From Haplomitrium mnioides (taxonomy: Eukaryota > Marchantiophyta > Haplomitriopsida > Calobryales): a stretch of 49,347 nucleotides of DNA. The stretch is taken from the NCBI GenBank assembly GCA_049999725.1, contig JBNGIS010032334.1:1-49347 (forward strand), in the 5' to 3' direction. The position numbers and the translations under genes are program-made. Numbering within the stretch: position 1 is the first letter of the stretch; each line of letters opens with the position of its first letter. Below, in pieces: positions 48,926 through 49,347 of the stretch. Below the pieces are notes generated by a model, which saw only the letters and a list, made by a program, of their open reading frames with translations, did not search any database and was not told where the DNA came from.

Positions 48926-49347
48926 CACACTTCTAAAATTGAGAAAATAGATTGTAAACGTTCCATTTTTGCAACAAACTCTACGTATGCAAGAGAATTC
49001 GACTTTTAATTCGGAATCTAAAAGTAAAAAACGGGTACAAAGCTCTTCTTCTGAGTCAAACGACGCTAAAGATTTAAATTTTTACAACAAAGTTTTCAAA
49101 AGAAAAACAATTTAAACAACTTGGACAGATGTTTCAGCGAGATAACAACCTTAAAAGTACTAAGCAAAATACTTACATTTTGGAGATGAAAATATTTCTA
49201 CGAAACAAATAAAAATATTAACTTTGAATTAAAGTTCATTTATAGAGAATAATATTCAACTTGGAATGATTTACGGTCACAAGTTCAAGTTTGCTAAAAA
49301 TCCAACAAGTTACTAAAAACGAATTTCAAATACTTTTGGAAATGATC
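48926..49347. other. AT-rich end of the window, nothing recognised
   Basis: One weak further copy of the 52-bp core (CTACGTATGCAAGAGAATTCG) sits near 48980. The rest is AT-rich sequence without a gene or repeat that I can support. Confidence 0.5.

Noticed and set aside
47680-49347. The right flank as the 5' LTR of the right Ty3 element
   Set aside because: The element's 3' LTR begins TGTCAGCC and belongs to the family of the solo LTR; nothing in this flank resembles that family, and no TGACA end is seen at the junction.
1-49347. tRNA, rRNA or other structured RNA genes
   Set aside because: No cloverleaf-like or rRNA-like conserved blocks were found by eye on either strand, though a covariance-model scan was not possible.

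Overview
The window looks like intergenic plant nuclear DNA from a large, repeat-rich genome. I favour a gymnosperm or another non-model land plant, but this rests only on the style of the retroelements. It is AT-rich, has no intact host gene, and consists almost entirely of decayed Ty3/gypsy retrotransposons and one very large satellite array. Three N runs (4988-5087, 34605-34704, 36635-36644) mark assembly gaps, so order and orientation across them are not proven.

Layout, left to right. (1) 1-174 is a leader-like repeat with an inverted copy at 47680-47851. (2) 175-4987 is a heavily mutated plus-strand Ty3/gypsy body (gag remnant, protease, reverse transcriptase, RNase H, integrase) ending in a purine tract at the gap. 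(3) 5088-8755 is AT-rich filler holding a diverged relative of the right-hand flank repeat (about 6843-7600) and a minus-strand remnant of a protein gene I do not recognise (about 7754-8420). (4) 8756-32188 and 36417-40586 form one satellite array of about 94-bp monomers, roughly 290 copies in 27.6 kb. It contains long colinear higher-order duplications. (5) 32189-36416 is a 4.2-kb solo LTR (TGTCA...TGACA) inserted in the array with a 5-bp, one-mismatch target duplication. A paralogous empty site is visible near 27070. (6) 40587-47679 is a second, unrelated Ty3/gypsy element on the minus strand. Its 3' LTR belongs to the same family as the solo LTR and is cut off at the satellite border; its gag is truncated at 47680. 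(7) 47680-49347 is an AT-rich flank carrying 52-bp tandem repeats built around a palindrome.

No gene here appears functional. Both polymerases have lost the second aspartate of the catalytic pair, and the lesions I could interpret in the right element are mostly C-to-T or G-to-A, as expected for old methylated DNA. The parts worth following up are the satellite (sequence, dyads, higher-order structure), the LTR insertion that post-dates array amplification, the palindromic 52-bp repeats, and the unidentified gene remnant.
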